Positions 9,790 through 22,490 of a stretch of 64,000 nucleotides of DNA are shown here, one piece after another. This DNA is from Buddleja alternifolia (Eukaryota > Streptophyta > Magnoliopsida > Lamiales > Scrophulariaceae). Within the stretch, counting starts at the first letter, position 1. Each line of letters starts with the position of its first letter. Both the position numbers and the translations under genes were made by a program. The stretch is from contig CM033396.1 of the NCBI GenBank assembly GCA_019426215.1, forward strand, positions 38,058,503 through 38,122,502. Direction: 5' to 3'. The notes below the pieces were generated by a model. It was not told the DNA's origin. It made no database searches and was given only the letters and a program-made list of their open reading frames with translations.

Positions 9790-12040
9790 GAAGTTGTGAT
9801 TATTCTTTTTCTTCCTTGATCTTGGTGGACCTTGCAACCTTCTTCTTACTTAACTTCATGCTTTTGTTTTTGTATTTCTTTGTGGAGTTGCTCACTGTTT
9901 GTTCATCATCACTTAATATGTTGTTTATGTCTCCTTCATTTTTGTTTATTGACGTCTTCTTTGATTTCTTTGCAACATTTTCTTCAGAATCTCCTTTGAC
10001 TTCATTTTGACTTTCTTCTGATTTTGTAACATTTTCTAGGTTTTACTTGCATTCTTCACTAGCCTTGTTTTTTTTTCTTTCTTTTCTTGTCCTTGTCAAT
10101 TTGCAGTTGTACTCTTTCAATTCCATCCGAAATGACATAAAATTTTCCCTTGTTCATTTCAGCTTTTCTATTCAGTGTGATGAGGAAGCGAAATTCATTA
10201 GATGATTTTAAGCTGAGGGCTCTATAATACATTGAGTTATGTTCTCCTTGAAAAGATGAATAATTTTTAACACAAAGTATTATTTTATATATAATAATGT
10301 AATATAATTAAACAATTTAAAAAATTATATATAAATAGCCAAAGAGAAATTGTATAACACTATAAAGCAACCTCTTTGATTGATGATATGTATTCATTTA
10401 CAGGGTATCCAACATATAATGTAGCTGCATCTTCAAACATTGTAATTAATGAATGCGATGTCGTCGTCTTGTACGGCTTTTAGAACCAACCTATACCTTG
10501 AAACAATGAAAATTTGTGAATAATTTTAGAATGAATGAACCATATATTATTTGAAAATAATTCTAATAGTATGTTACCTTGGAACGGTTTTTATGTCTTC
10601 CTCATTACATTTGGTACAATTTGCACATTTAGTAATTTTGGAAATAGAAGAAGCGCATCTTTGGCACGAATCATACCACAATGATGATTTATTCTCAACC
10701 TTATCAACTATTGCCTTGAAACAATAATATGTATCCTATAAAAAAAGTAATTTAAGTGATTGTAATTTTGTTAGTATATATATAAATAATTTAACATCCA
10801 TTATTTTTTGTTAGAATACCTCCAATAATTCTTGTCGATTATGGATGATTTCTCTAAGGTCAATTGTGGATGATTTCTCTAAGTGTTACTTCCTTTGATG
10901 TTTGTATTCTACGCTTCATTTGTAACTCACTTATTTTGATCGGATCATCATTTTTTTTAACCTATATAACATGGACATTAAAAGAAAACAATCATGAGTT
11001 TTAAAATAAATTTTTGAATATTTTGTAATCTCGTGATTACCATCTTTGCATATCTCCAGTCTGTTTAATGCCTGGATTAATTTGTATGATTGATGTTGTT
11101 GTTGTTTGGATTTGCAATTCACCTGAAAAAAAAAAAGTAGTATAAGTTAATAATTTTAAAAACAATTGATTATCCCAGTATTTTTACAATTAATAATAAT
11201 AATTACCTAGGTATAGTTTAGTTGTGACGTTGGCTATTGCCACAATTGGCTTTTGATAAGCTATTTCATATAATTTGCCTGCTTCATTTGTTGCCAAATC
11301 TTCCCACAAATAGATTACCAAGGGACGATATCTATAAAATTTAAAATATATGTTAGTGACCAATTGAATTAAATCATCCGACATTATCTAATATGTTATT
11401 GGCTTTATATCATTGTTACTATAAAACGGATTTGTTAATTTTCAGTGTCATAGTGAAATTTATTTTAATGCAAAACCAAATCTTTTATTAGAAGTTAAAA
11501 AAACTAAATATGGTCACTTACTTTTAAATTTATATTTAAACATATGAATTTTTTTGACCCAATTTAGTATCGCGGCCCATGTTTTGTAATTTTGGCCAGA
11601 AAGTAATGTCCCAATTACTGGCAGAGGAGCAAAAGCAATGTGGTGGAGCAGTTGTAACCCCTATTGAAAATCCTAATTTTGTAAATCAGTGAAGTAAAAG
11701 TTCATAAAATTGAGATATATTATATTATTTTATATACCTTTTGTCGATTATTGTTACTCTTGCAGATTTGAGTCCTCCTTTTGGATTTGTTATCATTCTT
11801 GATTCTTTGACCTTGACAACGATTGCATAAATATCTGCATATTGGAATATATCATTTATATTTTTACAAAAAAAATTGAATGCTAACTAAATATTAAAGA
11901 AAAAAAAAACTTACCTTGGCCTTTGTTGTTGTTAGCCACGTGAAAAATGTCCTTAAAAGCCACAAAATTGAATTCTACGTTTTCTCTAGTTGGATCACAT
12001 GCATCGTTCACTTCCGTATATTTGTTAAGAAACACCTCTT
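9790..12040 (-). pseudogene. RPA70-like (replication protein A large subunit) gene relic
   Basis: Minus-strand segments resemble in order: an OB-fold N-terminal part (11914-12040, including VEFNFVAFKDIFHVA and a GT donor after it); a segment around 11760-11850; an OB-fold segment at 11190-11384 (RPLVIYLWEDLATNE followed by KPIVAIANVTTKLY); a linker at 10931-11122; and a C-terminal zinc-ribbon part near 10590-10735 (WYDSCQRCA, then CANCTKCNEED). A lysine-rich tail is readable at 9800-10010. Replication protein A binds single-stranded DNA. Such genes are widely expanded in plants and are also carried by Helitrons. The right end is cut by a gypsy integrase relic at about 12042. I could not build a full frame and treat it as broken. 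Confidence 0.6.
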
Positions 12041-12041
12041 T

Positions 12042-12350
12042 TTCATGTATGGGGCTTGGATGTCGTTGAACCTATGACAAAGTCTTTCTCAGGACATTTG
12101 TACATCTTAGCTGCGGCCGACTACTTCTCAAAATAGGTTGAAGCGGTACCCCTCAAAGAAGTCAAAAAAGAGAATGTCGCTGATTTCATAAGCATCAACA
12201 TCATATATCGATATGGGGGCCCTCGGTATATAGTCACTGATAATAGAAAGCCATTTTTCAATACTCTAATAGACAAGTTGTGCCAAAAGTTCAATTTCAA
12301 GCAAAGTCGTTGCATACGGCCTTGCTGAAGCATTCAATAAAACTCCTTGT
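12042..12350 (+). pseudogene. Ty3/gypsy integrase core fragment
   Basis: The plus-strand frame reads an integrase catalytic core: GLDVVEPM with the first Asp near 12059, GHLYILAAADYFSK, then IVTDNRKPFFNT with the second Asp, and after a deletion GLAEAFNK with the Glu. An in-frame TAG (near 12137, from a Trp codon) and the missing block before the Glu show it is dead. No LTRs belonging to it were identified. Confidence 0.75.
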
Positions 12351-12499
12351 AATTTATTGTTTGTGTGAAATGCTAAAGGTCAAAAGAAATGAGCTTTTTA
12401 TGTCATAAACTTCAAAGAAAGTGAACAAATTACAACATGAAAAATGAAGAAGTTTTATTATGCAATTGCGAAAACAATGATGTTTATGACATAGGGGCA

Positions 12500-15397
12500 A
12501 CAAAAGAAAAAGAAAAGAAATCTCTATGAAGGAAACTCAAGTAAAAGGGTTCAAGTTCTGTACTTCCTCTTTTTTCGGCTTCTAGATGAGCTAGTGAAGT
12601 CTTCAAATGCTCCACGGCTCCATTGCCCAAATGAGGAGTAGATTCAATATCAACAATTTTTTCTTCAAACTCACAAACGTCATGTTGAGCACTATGAAGA
12701 AGTTGTTCTTGTCGTTATGATGCGTTCAAATGCTTTTGGTGTTGTTTGAATTCCCCAATCTGCATTTTGATAAGCCCCAACTCATCTTTCGTAGATTTGA
12801 CATGGTTAGCCTCTTTGCCTTCTCTAGTATGGCTTCATGGAGACGATCTTTGGCTTCAATCAACTGTTGCTCGAAATTTTCTTTGGATATCCCTTCAGAG
12901 GATGCTGACTCTGCCTCATCGTATGCTGCGGCTTTGTCAAAAAGGATGGTCAGTAATCCTTCCACATGAGAAATATCAAAACAGTTGAAGTTCTTCATTG
13001 ACTCAATCACTACTTGAAAGTTTTCTCTCATCTTGAAGATGGAATCAACTGGCGTATCAGATAGCCGCTGGCGAAGATCGTTCCACATAGTCTGAAGATA
13101 TCTTTTCTGATGATTGAGCACAAACTTGTTTCCTTTGAAAATTGAGACTTTAGCACGATGTGGCCTTTGTCTATTCGCAACTGGTTTAGACATTTCCTCG
13201 GGGACTTGTTTTCTAGTTTGAGAAATGGTGTCCAACACATTAGGGCCTCCAATCGACCCTTGACTACCTTGAGATGCCTTATCTTCAATTTCAAAATTTC
13301 TTCCACCTAAAAGAGGAGAGAGAATATTAGAGAGCTAACATTTAATTTTATTCTAAAAATGGAGGAATTTAAATTAGAAAAGTAAGAAATGACCTATTCA
13401 GTAAAGTTCTCTGCAGATTGAGCATGACCAAAAATGTCACCTTCCATTCCAATGTTAATTGCTTCCAAAAAATTGTGATCCTTTTTAGTCCTCTTCCATT
13501 GGCGCTCTGCATTACTAATTTCATTATCATCCAAGTTGAGTGAAGTTCTTTTTTTCTTGCTTGCCTCAGCACGTCAGATTGTGTAGGACCTTTGACCACG
13601 AGACTGGACACAAAGGACTGCGTGTATCATCATCAAATGGGCGCATTGCTTTCATCATTTCCCTTGCATTCAGGTGGATCATTGCTTACCTTCAAAGTGA
13701 TAAGCCTCGCGATGCTGTCATCAGGGTAACTCCATGAGTCTGAGCCCACAATTTCTTGTTATCTCCCAATGTATATATTTTAGCTTGAGGGGGCATCGAA
13801 GGAAGCCACACTCTGGAAGAAGATTTAGATATGTTGCACACCCGCCATAGGCGAAGCCTTTCCTCTAATGAAATTGTGCAGGCATCTTCTTTGATAACTC
13901 AAGGCATCACTTGATAATACCCAAATTTTTGGCTGAACTAATGTGGACTGTAAGCCTCGATAATAAATTCTCTGCCTCGCCGTAAAGGAGGATAACTGGA
14001 ATGAATGGAGATGAAGTAATCTTACTCAAATTCTTCTCCGTTTCTATTGTCAATAAATTAGAAATCCTTGTTCTTTGTGGATATGTTGCACGTCAAGGAG
14101 ACACTCTCTTCCTCATGGATCTTCTTACGCGCCTCTCTTGTATCGTAATACATCGTGCATTCTTCACCAGAGAACTCTACCATCTTAGAGCCGCGTAATC
14201 CCTGTTAAACTCGATGACGGGTCTTGAAGTAGTGTGCTAGCCAAGCATAGACAAAATGGATGAGGAAGAAAGAGTCCGCGCTATATGATCGTGGAGTATG
14301 AGATGACAGGCAATCCACGATAAATGCTAGCTAGGACGGGGGACAACTAAACTAACTTTATGACCGCTCGCGTGCTCGGACAGATATAATTTACATCTCT
14401 CATCGAAAAGACAAAACAGCAGAGCCAATAAGCCAAAAAGGTTGCCAAATACGTCTCTTCTTTCAAAGGATCCCTGATATCAAACTTGGTAAATAACAAC
14501 TCTTCTGAAGACGACCAGTTCTCGTGGGGGCCAAAATCACCAAGAGGGTTGTGGATTTGTCTGGGGTGTCGAGATGTCTTTCTTTCTTCACATGGGGGAA
14601 CTTTAGAGTATTTCATTTTCTTCCAGGACCAGAATCTCACCCATTTGTCGATAGGCGCTGGGGAATGATGATCTCTGGCAGCGCCTCCTCGAAGTATGTG
14701 GTTAGCATGGAACAGATGCTTGCAAGAGCGATGAGCATATCTAACCCTCCTCTCGTCAGTACTAGTGAGCTCCACAACATTGGGGATGACTTCATCATAT
14801 AGAACTCCCGTCAGAGGAAGGCCCATAAGGCTATGACAGTATGTAAAACCCACAAAGATATCGAAAATTCGGCAACGAAAGTTAGCAAAGTGTTTGTAAG
14901 TGGGCACCATACTTCGTGGAGAATGTTGGATTTCCAGTCATATGTGAATAATGAAGCATAGACTGAGTCATATATCTTTGATGCTCGTAGCTTGTCTTCG
15001 CATCGGCTTAGCACATCCTCCGTCCACTCCAACCTTTGATGTAGTGGAATTCTCCAGGGAATTGGAGATCATCAATGTCGCACTTCGTCTTGCTCTCAAT
15101 CATGCGTCTCCCAAGCGTCGGAAATATAGAAGGCTCCTTCGATTGACGGCGGTGAGAAGTCTGCAAAACCCACACTTTCGTCGCCTTGTTCATGGAAACC
15201 TCTTGAGACCACAATTCCAAGTAGAGATGATTCTTCAATGGTGGTCGGGCCTCTTCCATTTGACCAATTAGAAAGCGGTGAACGGTCCATGTAGTTCCCT
15301 TCTCCTGAGGTTGATTCTCATCGTCAAAGATTGTCAAGCATTGATCTCCGGAAAAAAACGAAATATCTTTCAAGAAAACCATTGCGCTACCTGCCAA
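12500..15397 (-). pseudogene. Plant mobile domain (PMD, MAIN-like) gene, decayed
   Basis: Several minus-strand frames together resemble a PMD (aminotransferase-like plant mobile domain) protein. The N-terminus is at 15387-15008 (MVFLKDISFFSGDQ... then FPGEFHYIKG). The domain core continues at 15032-14347 (WTEDVLSRCEDKLRASKIYD, GLPLTGVLYDEVIPN, WVRFWSWKKMKYSK, LGDFGPHENWSSSEEL). Helical C-terminal parts are at 13611-13369, 13306-12726 and down to about 12500. Frame changes occur between and within these blocks (for example near 15010 and 14830), and the stretch 13640-14340 is only patchily readable. PMD genes occur both as host genes (MAIN, MAIL1) and inside plant gypsy and MULE elements; the neighbouring integrase relic favours a mobile origin. 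A likely splice acceptor lies just upstream of the start. Confidence 0.7.
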
Positions 15398-15399
15398 TG

Positions 15400-15921
15400 T
15401 ACAAAGGATACGAGGTGTAAATGAAAGCTTAACGTGTATTTAAAAAAAAAATTGGAAAACTTGAAAAATCTAAGTTAAACAAAAATTATTTGGCTCAATT
15501 TGATTCAAGGATCAAGCCCCAAAAAGTTGAGTAGGGGTCAAAAATTTTGGATACTCGATCGGAGCTTCGTTGCAAAATACACAATTATGGTTGTGCACAT
15601 GATTCAATCAAAATTCGCTTACATATATATATATATATATATATATACACACGTGTATTTAAAAGTTTTATGTGGATATCCCTATAGCATGAAGTGATGA
15701 AATGAAAGTGGGCTATATTTATAAATCATGACTTTGATGCTCATTCAGCATGTATAATTTATATACATGTATACGTGTATTTAAAAGTTTTATGTGGATA
15801 TCCCTATAGCATGAAGTGATGAAATGAAAGTGGGCTATAATTATAAATCGTGACTTTGATGCCCATTCAGCATGTATAATTTATATATAATTTATATACA
15901 TGTATACGTGTAGATACATAT

Positions 15922-15952
<31 letters not shown>

Positions 15953-15990
15953 AATTATAAAAGGAAAAAGAGAGAGAAAATGGGTCACCT
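15400..15990. repeat. Tandem duplication of about 120 bp between AT microsatellites
   Basis: The block GTATTTAAAAGTTTTATGTG and the following 90 or so bases occur at about 15653-15772 and again at about 15777-15905, nearly identical. Simple (AT)n runs lie at 15621-15647 and 15930-15951. No gene was seen from 15400 to 16570. Confidence 0.8.
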
Positions 15991-16569
15991 AAATGAAGAA
16001 CAAAGTTGTAGAGTCAAGACTTTTGCATTCAACAAATTTCTCAAAGGAGTAGCACCATCTCTGCGAAAAGGAGAAAAGAAAATCAGATTTTATGATAGCA
16101 AACAAAGGCACCCCATTCTTGTTCTTGCTTTGTATCGGCGTGTGATGTGTAAAATTGCAAGAGATGACAAATTGAAGACATAGTAATTGATACACACATA
16201 GGTTACCAAATCACAAGCAAGAAGTGGATAACTGAATGTCAATCTTAAGCTATTTGCAGGAGAAAGAAAAGGAGAGAGCAGATTTTCTTTGCTGTAAATC
16301 TTCGAGCTGCAAGAGAAGAAGAGAAAGACCAGCTTTTGTGTGTGGTTTGACTTAGGCTTGACCCCTATCTTATAGCCAGTGATGTATGGTTCTTGAAAGA
16401 AGTTTCTATACTTCAAAAATTTCAGAAAGGAAAGATATTGTTAAAGAAAATCAATTTGCTGGCAAATCACAAAAAAACCAACAAAAAAAAAAACGTCAAA
16501 AAAATAATAATAACTGATTCAGTATATATATTTTTTTGCTGGCTGATTGAGTTTAATGAAGGAAGAGAA

Positions 16570-18118
16570 TTTTAAATAAATAATATAAAAAAAAAATTAA
16601 AATTAAGAAAATAATACAACAAAAATACATGCTAAAAAAATAGCACATTCCGCGCTGCCCGAGCGCGGAATGCAATTAAATTTTTGTTTTTTTTTATATA
16701 AAATGCCCATTCCGCGTTTCCCGAGCACGGAATGAGCTAAATATTATTTTTTTATTGCATTATACTTTTTTCCTTATTTTTCGCTCATTTTTTTTCTTTT
16801 TTCGTGCATTTTTTAGTTTCGACTTGAACATATTAATTGTATACTTTCATATAGACTTTGTAACCACACAAAAATGGACTCATTTCGATATCCGAGTGAA
16901 GAAATATGACAAGTAAAAAAGGACACATTAGAGCAATTTTTTAAAGAAAATAATAACTTTGTCTATGTTTCCGGCTCATTTTTCTCCCTTTTTCGTTCAT
17001 TTTTTTGTTTTGACTTGAACATATAAATTGTTGATTTTCATATAAACTTTGTAACCACACAAGAATGATCTCATTCCGATACCTGAGTGAAGGAATATGA
17101 CAAGTAAAAAAAGGACACACATATACGGATTTTTCGAAAAAAAAAATTCGTCATCTTCGTAATGATTTTTCGACCTTTTTTGTACATTTTTAGGCTTCGA
17201 CTTCAACACAAAAAATATATATTGATTCACAAAGTTTGTAACAGTATGAGAATTGATTCATTTCAATATTCGAGTGAAAAAATAAAATATATTAAAAAAG
17301 ACACACATATACGATTCTTTTTTAACATATTGTATTTTTTTCACTCGAATATCGAAATGAATCAATTCTCATATTACAAACTTTGTGAATCAATCTACAT
17401 TTTTTGTGTTGAAGTAGAAGCCTGAAAATATTCAAAAAAGGTCAAAAAATCATCCCAAAGATGTCGAATTTTTTTTTCCCGAAAAATCCGTATATGTGTG
17501 TCCTTTTTTTACTTGTCATATTCCTTCACTCAGGTATCAGAATGAGTTCATTCTTATGTGGTTACAAAGTTTATATGAAAACCTACAATTTATGTGTTCA
17601 AGTCAAAACTAAAAAATGAACGAAAAAGGGAGAAAAATGAGCCGGAAATATAGACAAAGTTATTTTTTTAAAAAAAAAATTGCTCTAATGTGTCCTGTTT
17701 TACTTGTCAAATTTCTTCACTCGGGTATCGGAATGAGTCTATTTTTGTGTGGTTACAAAGTTTATATGAAAGTCTACAATTAATATGTTCAAGTCGAAAC
17801 TCAAAAATGCACAAAAAAAGGAGAAAAAAGAGCGAGAAATAAAGAAAAAAACATAATGTAATTAATATTTATATATATATATTGCATTCCGTTGTCCTTG
17901 ACCGCGGAATGCAATAAAAAAAATAATATTTATGCTCATTCTGCGCTCGGGCAACGTGAAATGGGCAGCTATATTAAAAAAAAAAAGTTACATTTCGCGC
18001 TGTCCGAGCGCAGAATCTGCCCATCCGCGCCTAGGCAGCGCGGAATGTGCTATTTTTTGAACTCGAATTTTTGTTATATTATTTTCTTAATTTTTATTTA
18101 TTTTTATAGTATTTATAT
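16570..18118. mobile_element. Fold-back element with arms of about 750 bp
   Basis: The left arm (16570-17300) and right arm (17325-18118) are inverted copies around a very short centre, roughly 90 % alike in the part compared by eye. Each arm contains about three diverged units of about 190 bp (recurrent motif TTTGTAACCACACA and GAGTGAAGAAATATGACAAG). The outer part is a CG-rich dyad zone, e.g. CATTCCGCGCT-GCCCG-AGCGCGGAATG at 16645-16671. No coding sequence was recognised. A transcript through it would fold into a long hairpin. The element class is unknown and no clean target duplication was read. Confidence 0.8.
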
Positions 18119-18374
18119 TTGATATAGTTGACATACCTATTTTGAAAAATCAACTACGATTTCTTGAGAAATCAAGCAATTTCAAAAGTTTAATTTAACT
18201 ATGAAATCCTTCAATGGAGTTGCAGAAGGAAACGTAATTAGCGGCTTTGGGAAGAAAAGATATGGGGATTTCATACTTCCGTCCACCTACACCATGTCTA
18301 TTGTGGGACCCAGATAAATTAAAAGGAGAAAATAAAAGAAATGAAAGAGGAGAGAAATTGGACATGTTTTGTTG
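18119..18374. other. Intergenic spacer between fold-back element and MULE1
   Basis: No gene or repeat recognised. The short open frames on both strands here overlap each other and lack motifs. Confidence 0.4.
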
Positions 18375-19539
18375 GGTTGTCATTGGGAAAATTAAGCTAA
18401 TAGCCCCTTTTTGCATGGCATTTAGGTAAATAGCACCCTTTGACTTCTACATTTCTTTTTGTATTTCTTTAATTGAGGTATGAACCCATTTTTTCTCCAA
18501 ATACAAATATACCCTTTCAATTGGGCCCCATTGAAATATAAAAAAAACAAAATAACTTAATTAAATTTGTATTGACTTAAACACCCTTTGAGCAAAATAA
18601 ACAATAAAATGGAAATCATTTATCCCCCTGCACACAACTCAACACTCTGGGCAAAAAAAAAAAGGAAGAAAAGGAGAACTTAACACTCTGGAAAAAAAAA
18701 AAAGGAAGAACACCAGAGGAGAAGAATAACACATCAAAGAACACGAAGAAGAACCAGTCAGTCGAGGTTGAAGGTCCTGCCTCTCTCTCTCTCTAAAACG
18801 AAGAAGAAACAATCATTTTGGGGGTTTTAACAGATCCCTAATTTCACTTAGCTTCAAATTCAATTTGTTTTTTGTTCTCTCATGCTCTGATGTCTGTATG
18901 TTGTGTGTATTAATTTCATGAATCGTAACATTGTAAATAACTGAATGATGTCTGTATGTTGTGGTTATAGGATTCGATTTAAAAGTGGTTGAAAAGCTCA
19001 ATTGATTGTTGTTGAGATTGTTATTATTTTATCTTTTTTCAATTTTTGAATTGGGGAAAGAATTTTAGTTTCATCTTTTAAAATTAGATTGTTGTTCAGT
19101 GCGTTATATGGTGCTGAAGGTAGTCTTCATGTCGTGAATGGGTGTTATTTTGTATATTGGGGCATAATATTTGAAAGTAAAAGTTTTAGTAAAGAAAAAA
19201 ATGATTTTTGTTCAATTGAAGGCTATTTGCTTAATTGAAGGATAAAATTAAACTAACTGTGTTCAATTGAAGGGTATATATAGGGACAATATGGTGAAGA
19301 GTGTATAAGGATAAAAAAAAAAACCACTGTTGGATTTTTGATTTTTCGAACTTAATCGAAGTTTAAGGTTTTATGGAATAGTTGTGCTATTCAAAATTTA
19401 TGCTTTTGCTTAATTGTTCATTTTGAATTGTGTAATTGTGAATTCAATCATTTTTTCGAATAACTTTGTAATTGTTGAATCAGAATTGTGATTTTTTGAC
19501 CTTTCTGTTTCCATGCTTCATATAAAGATGCCATGGAAT

Positions 19540-19822
19540 CGGTCCAGGCGGAGCTCATCCACTCGCCCCACTCCCAAGCAATGTTGGGGATGATGGTTGG
19601 CCGGATTGGGATGCAGCCGTTGTGCAACCAGTAGTTGGGGATGATGATGATCTTCGTGGTGTGTAGAATGATGTTGAACAGGTCGATGATGATGGTCCGG
19701 TTGGCGATGAGGGTGATGAACATGAGATATCAAGTAATGTGCCTATTGAAAACAAAGAAAAGAGGGTGAAGAGGAAATCCAAATATACGCAGCCCCATTC
19801 ACGAGTCCCGCTTATTTGATGA
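19540..19822 (+). pseudogene. Acidic, basic-tailed coding relic inside MULE1
   Basis: One plus-strand frame reads an aspartate-rich segment (NVGDDGWPDWDAAVVQPVVG, then DDDD) with one internal stop near 19658, continuing through DDDGPVGDEGDEHEI to a basic stretch KEKRVKRKSKYTQ and a stop at 19818-19820. Acidic linker plus nuclear-localisation-like tail resembles parts of MULE-encoded nuclear proteins, but I recognise no family. Antisense open frames here are artefacts of this composition. Confidence 0.35.
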
Positions 19823-20437
19823 GGGGATGGAGGGTATTGAGTAAAAGAAAATAGTTCCTTGTGGGTAATTTATTATTGTGTAACTTGAATTTATTTATTT
19901 TTTCACTTGTGTTTTAGTTTTTGTGGACTGATTATGTAGACTTCTATTTCTGAAACAATTAAATTTTATATTTTGATGTTTTATCTGTGTATTAGTTTTA
20001 CTTTTATATATGTGAGTTGATATGTGTATGTGTAAGGGGAGTCAACTAACTAGAAAGTGGGAGGCATGCAGGTTCAGGGGACAGGAAGGAAGATAACATT
20101 GTGAATTAAGTGTAATTCATGTATGTAATACAAGTTGATATAACATTAAATTTTCTAATTTTTGGTAATACATGAATATTACCGGTTAGATTGGGTGTCC
20201 AATCGGACCGGTATATATATATACCGGATGGATTGGGGTACCAATCTAACCGGTATACATAATTATTTATTTTTCTTATATATGAAAAATGATTTTCTGT
20301 ATTAAGTAGAATTTTTTTTCCGTGTGAAAATGGTCAGTCAAACAATTTTATTTTATCAATTTCATTTTTTTTGGAAGAATTTTTTTAGTTAATTTCACTT
20401 TATTAATTAATATATTATTGACAGATAAATATATATA

Positions 20438-21423
20438 TATATTTTTTGCATTCAACCTTGGAAACAAAAAAAAAACTTACAAGCAAAAAGCATAAGGTAC
20501 TACCTTATCTTGAGAATCAAAGCAACAAAGACGACAAATTCCAAATCAACTACAACCACTCGAAATAATATTATTGTTATTTTTTCCCATGAGTTAAGCC
20601 CTATAACCTGTGCAATGTCAACAGTAAACCGACTACACGACCCATTTAGAGAGCTCTTGCCGATCCTCTCTAACCAGTTGGTTTGGAGAGTCAGGTGTCG
20701 AACACCCCCTTGGCCTGTCACTCGGGCGAGGTAGGGTTCAGAATGACAAAGGTCATTATGCTACGCTCGTGGTTATCAATAACGGATAAAATTACAGGGT
20801 AAATTACAATGACCGAACGATAAACACTTATCTAAGGTTATTAATAACAAAAATTTCAACTAGCGAACTAAAATTCGAGGCCATAATTTTGAAAAACAAA
20901 TCTGCATGCTGCACAGTGGTGCCGAAAACTGGCACCACTGTGCCAAACCTGCTGTCCGTTAGAACCATTCACGGACCTCCAAACAAAATCAGCAAATTGT
21001 TACCTGCACAAAAGACATAATAGAATAACCATGAAAACTTGTTAATGAGAGCTCCAATCCATAGCATCGATAACAATCTGCACTAGAAAAAAAACCTTAA
21101 CAAATGATTAATAAAAAATTTCATGAGTGCATCTGCCACTATCAACAGTTGTTTTGAATGAAATCTATGCATGAGCATCGTCTCGACTCCATCTGAACCG
21201 AAAGTTTGGAAAATATATGTCCAATTTGCAAGTTGAGCTGATTGTTTTTGGTATATCGGGTCCACTCAGCTCAAGAGATTTTCAATCATCACAAGCTTTG
21301 TTCGCAAGCATGTCTGCTACCCCATTGCCTTCTCTATATATGTGCGACACAAAAACATCCAGATGTGCTTTTAATATTCGAATTCTTTGTAGCAAATTTT
21401 GGTGATGCCAACATCCCAGTGAT
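20438..21423 (-). mobile_element. 1-kb insertion in the array carrying an RNase H relic
   Basis: Bounded by the direct repeat GACAGATAAATATAT (20420-20434 and 21424-21438), which is either a long target duplication or array sequence. On the minus strand at about 21285-21400 it reads RIRILKAHLDVFVSHI then YREGNGVADMLANKACDD. That is the C-terminal part of an RVT_3/RNase H-like domain of the kind found with plant LINE-type elements. The rest is non-coding. Confidence 0.55.
20911..20943. repeat. Perfect 13-bp hairpin of the GGCACC dyad family
   Basis: GCACAGTGGTGCC, a 7-nt loop GAAAACT, then the exact reverse complement. Core and loop match the dyads at 39.7, 43.7 and 44.3-44.6 kb. Confidence 0.9.
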
Positions 21424-22490
21424 GACAGATAAATATATTTATTCATGTGAAAATGGTGAGCTAAACAATTTAAGTTTTAACTTTAGTTTACTTTATGAAT
21501 TAAGTGTAATTCATGTATGTAATACAAGTTGATATAACATTGATTTTTCTAATTTTTGTTAATTCATGAATATACCGGTTAGATTGGGTGTCCAATCTGA
21601 CCGATATACATATATACCGGATGGATCGGGGTACCAATCTAACCGGTATACATAATTATTTATTTTTCTTATATATGGAAAATAATTTTCTGTATTAATT
21701 AGGGATTTTTTTTTCCGTGTGAAAATGGTCAGTCAAACAATTTTATTTTATAAATTCCATTTGATATCTTTTTTGGAAGAATTTTTTTAGTTAATTTCAC
21801 TTTATTAATTAATATATTATTGACGGATAAATATATGTTTATTCATGTGAAAATGGTGAGCTAAACAATTTAAGTTTCTAACTTTAGTTTACTTTATGAA
21901 TTAAGTGTACTTCATGTATGTTATACAAGTTGATATAACATTGATTTTTCTAATTTTTGTTAATTCATGAATATACCGGTTAGATTGTGTGTCCAATCTG
22001 ACCGATATACATATATACCGGATGGATCGGGGTACCAATCTAACCAGTATACATAATTATTTATTTTTCTTATATATGAAAAATAATTTTCTGTATTAAT
22101 TAGAGATTTTTTTTTTCTTGTGAAAATGGTCAGTCAAACAATTTTATTTTATAAATTCATTTGATATGTTTTTTGGAAGAATTTTTTTAGTTAATTTCAC
22201 TTTATTAATTAAAATATTATTGACAGATAAATATATATTTATTCATGTGAAAATGGTAAGCTAAACAATTTAAGTTTCTAATTTTAGTTTACTTTGTGAA
22301 TTAAGTGTAATTCATGTATGTAATACAAGTTGATATAACATTGATTTTTCTAATTTTTGGTAATTTATGAATATACCGGTTAGATTGGGTGTCCAATATG
22401 ACCGGTATACATATATACCAGATGGATCGGGGTACCAATCTAACCGGTATATATAATTATTTATTTTTCTTATATATGAAAAATAATTTA

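Larger units (their letters stand above)
20103..22490 (+). repeat. Tandem array of a 400-bp unit, four copies
   Basis: Units start (GAATTAAGTGTA) at 20103, 21497, 21898 and 22298, so the period is about 400 bp. The first unit is interrupted by a 1-kb insertion and the last is partial. Each unit holds an inverted motif pair ACCGGTTAGATTGG and CCAATCTAACCGGT about 50 bp apart, giving every repeat a hairpin potential. No coding potential was seen. Confidence 0.85.

Noticed and set aside
19448..19782. Three antisense frames rich in His, Ser or Ile
   Set aside because: Shadow of the plus-strand Asp-rich relic; composition only.
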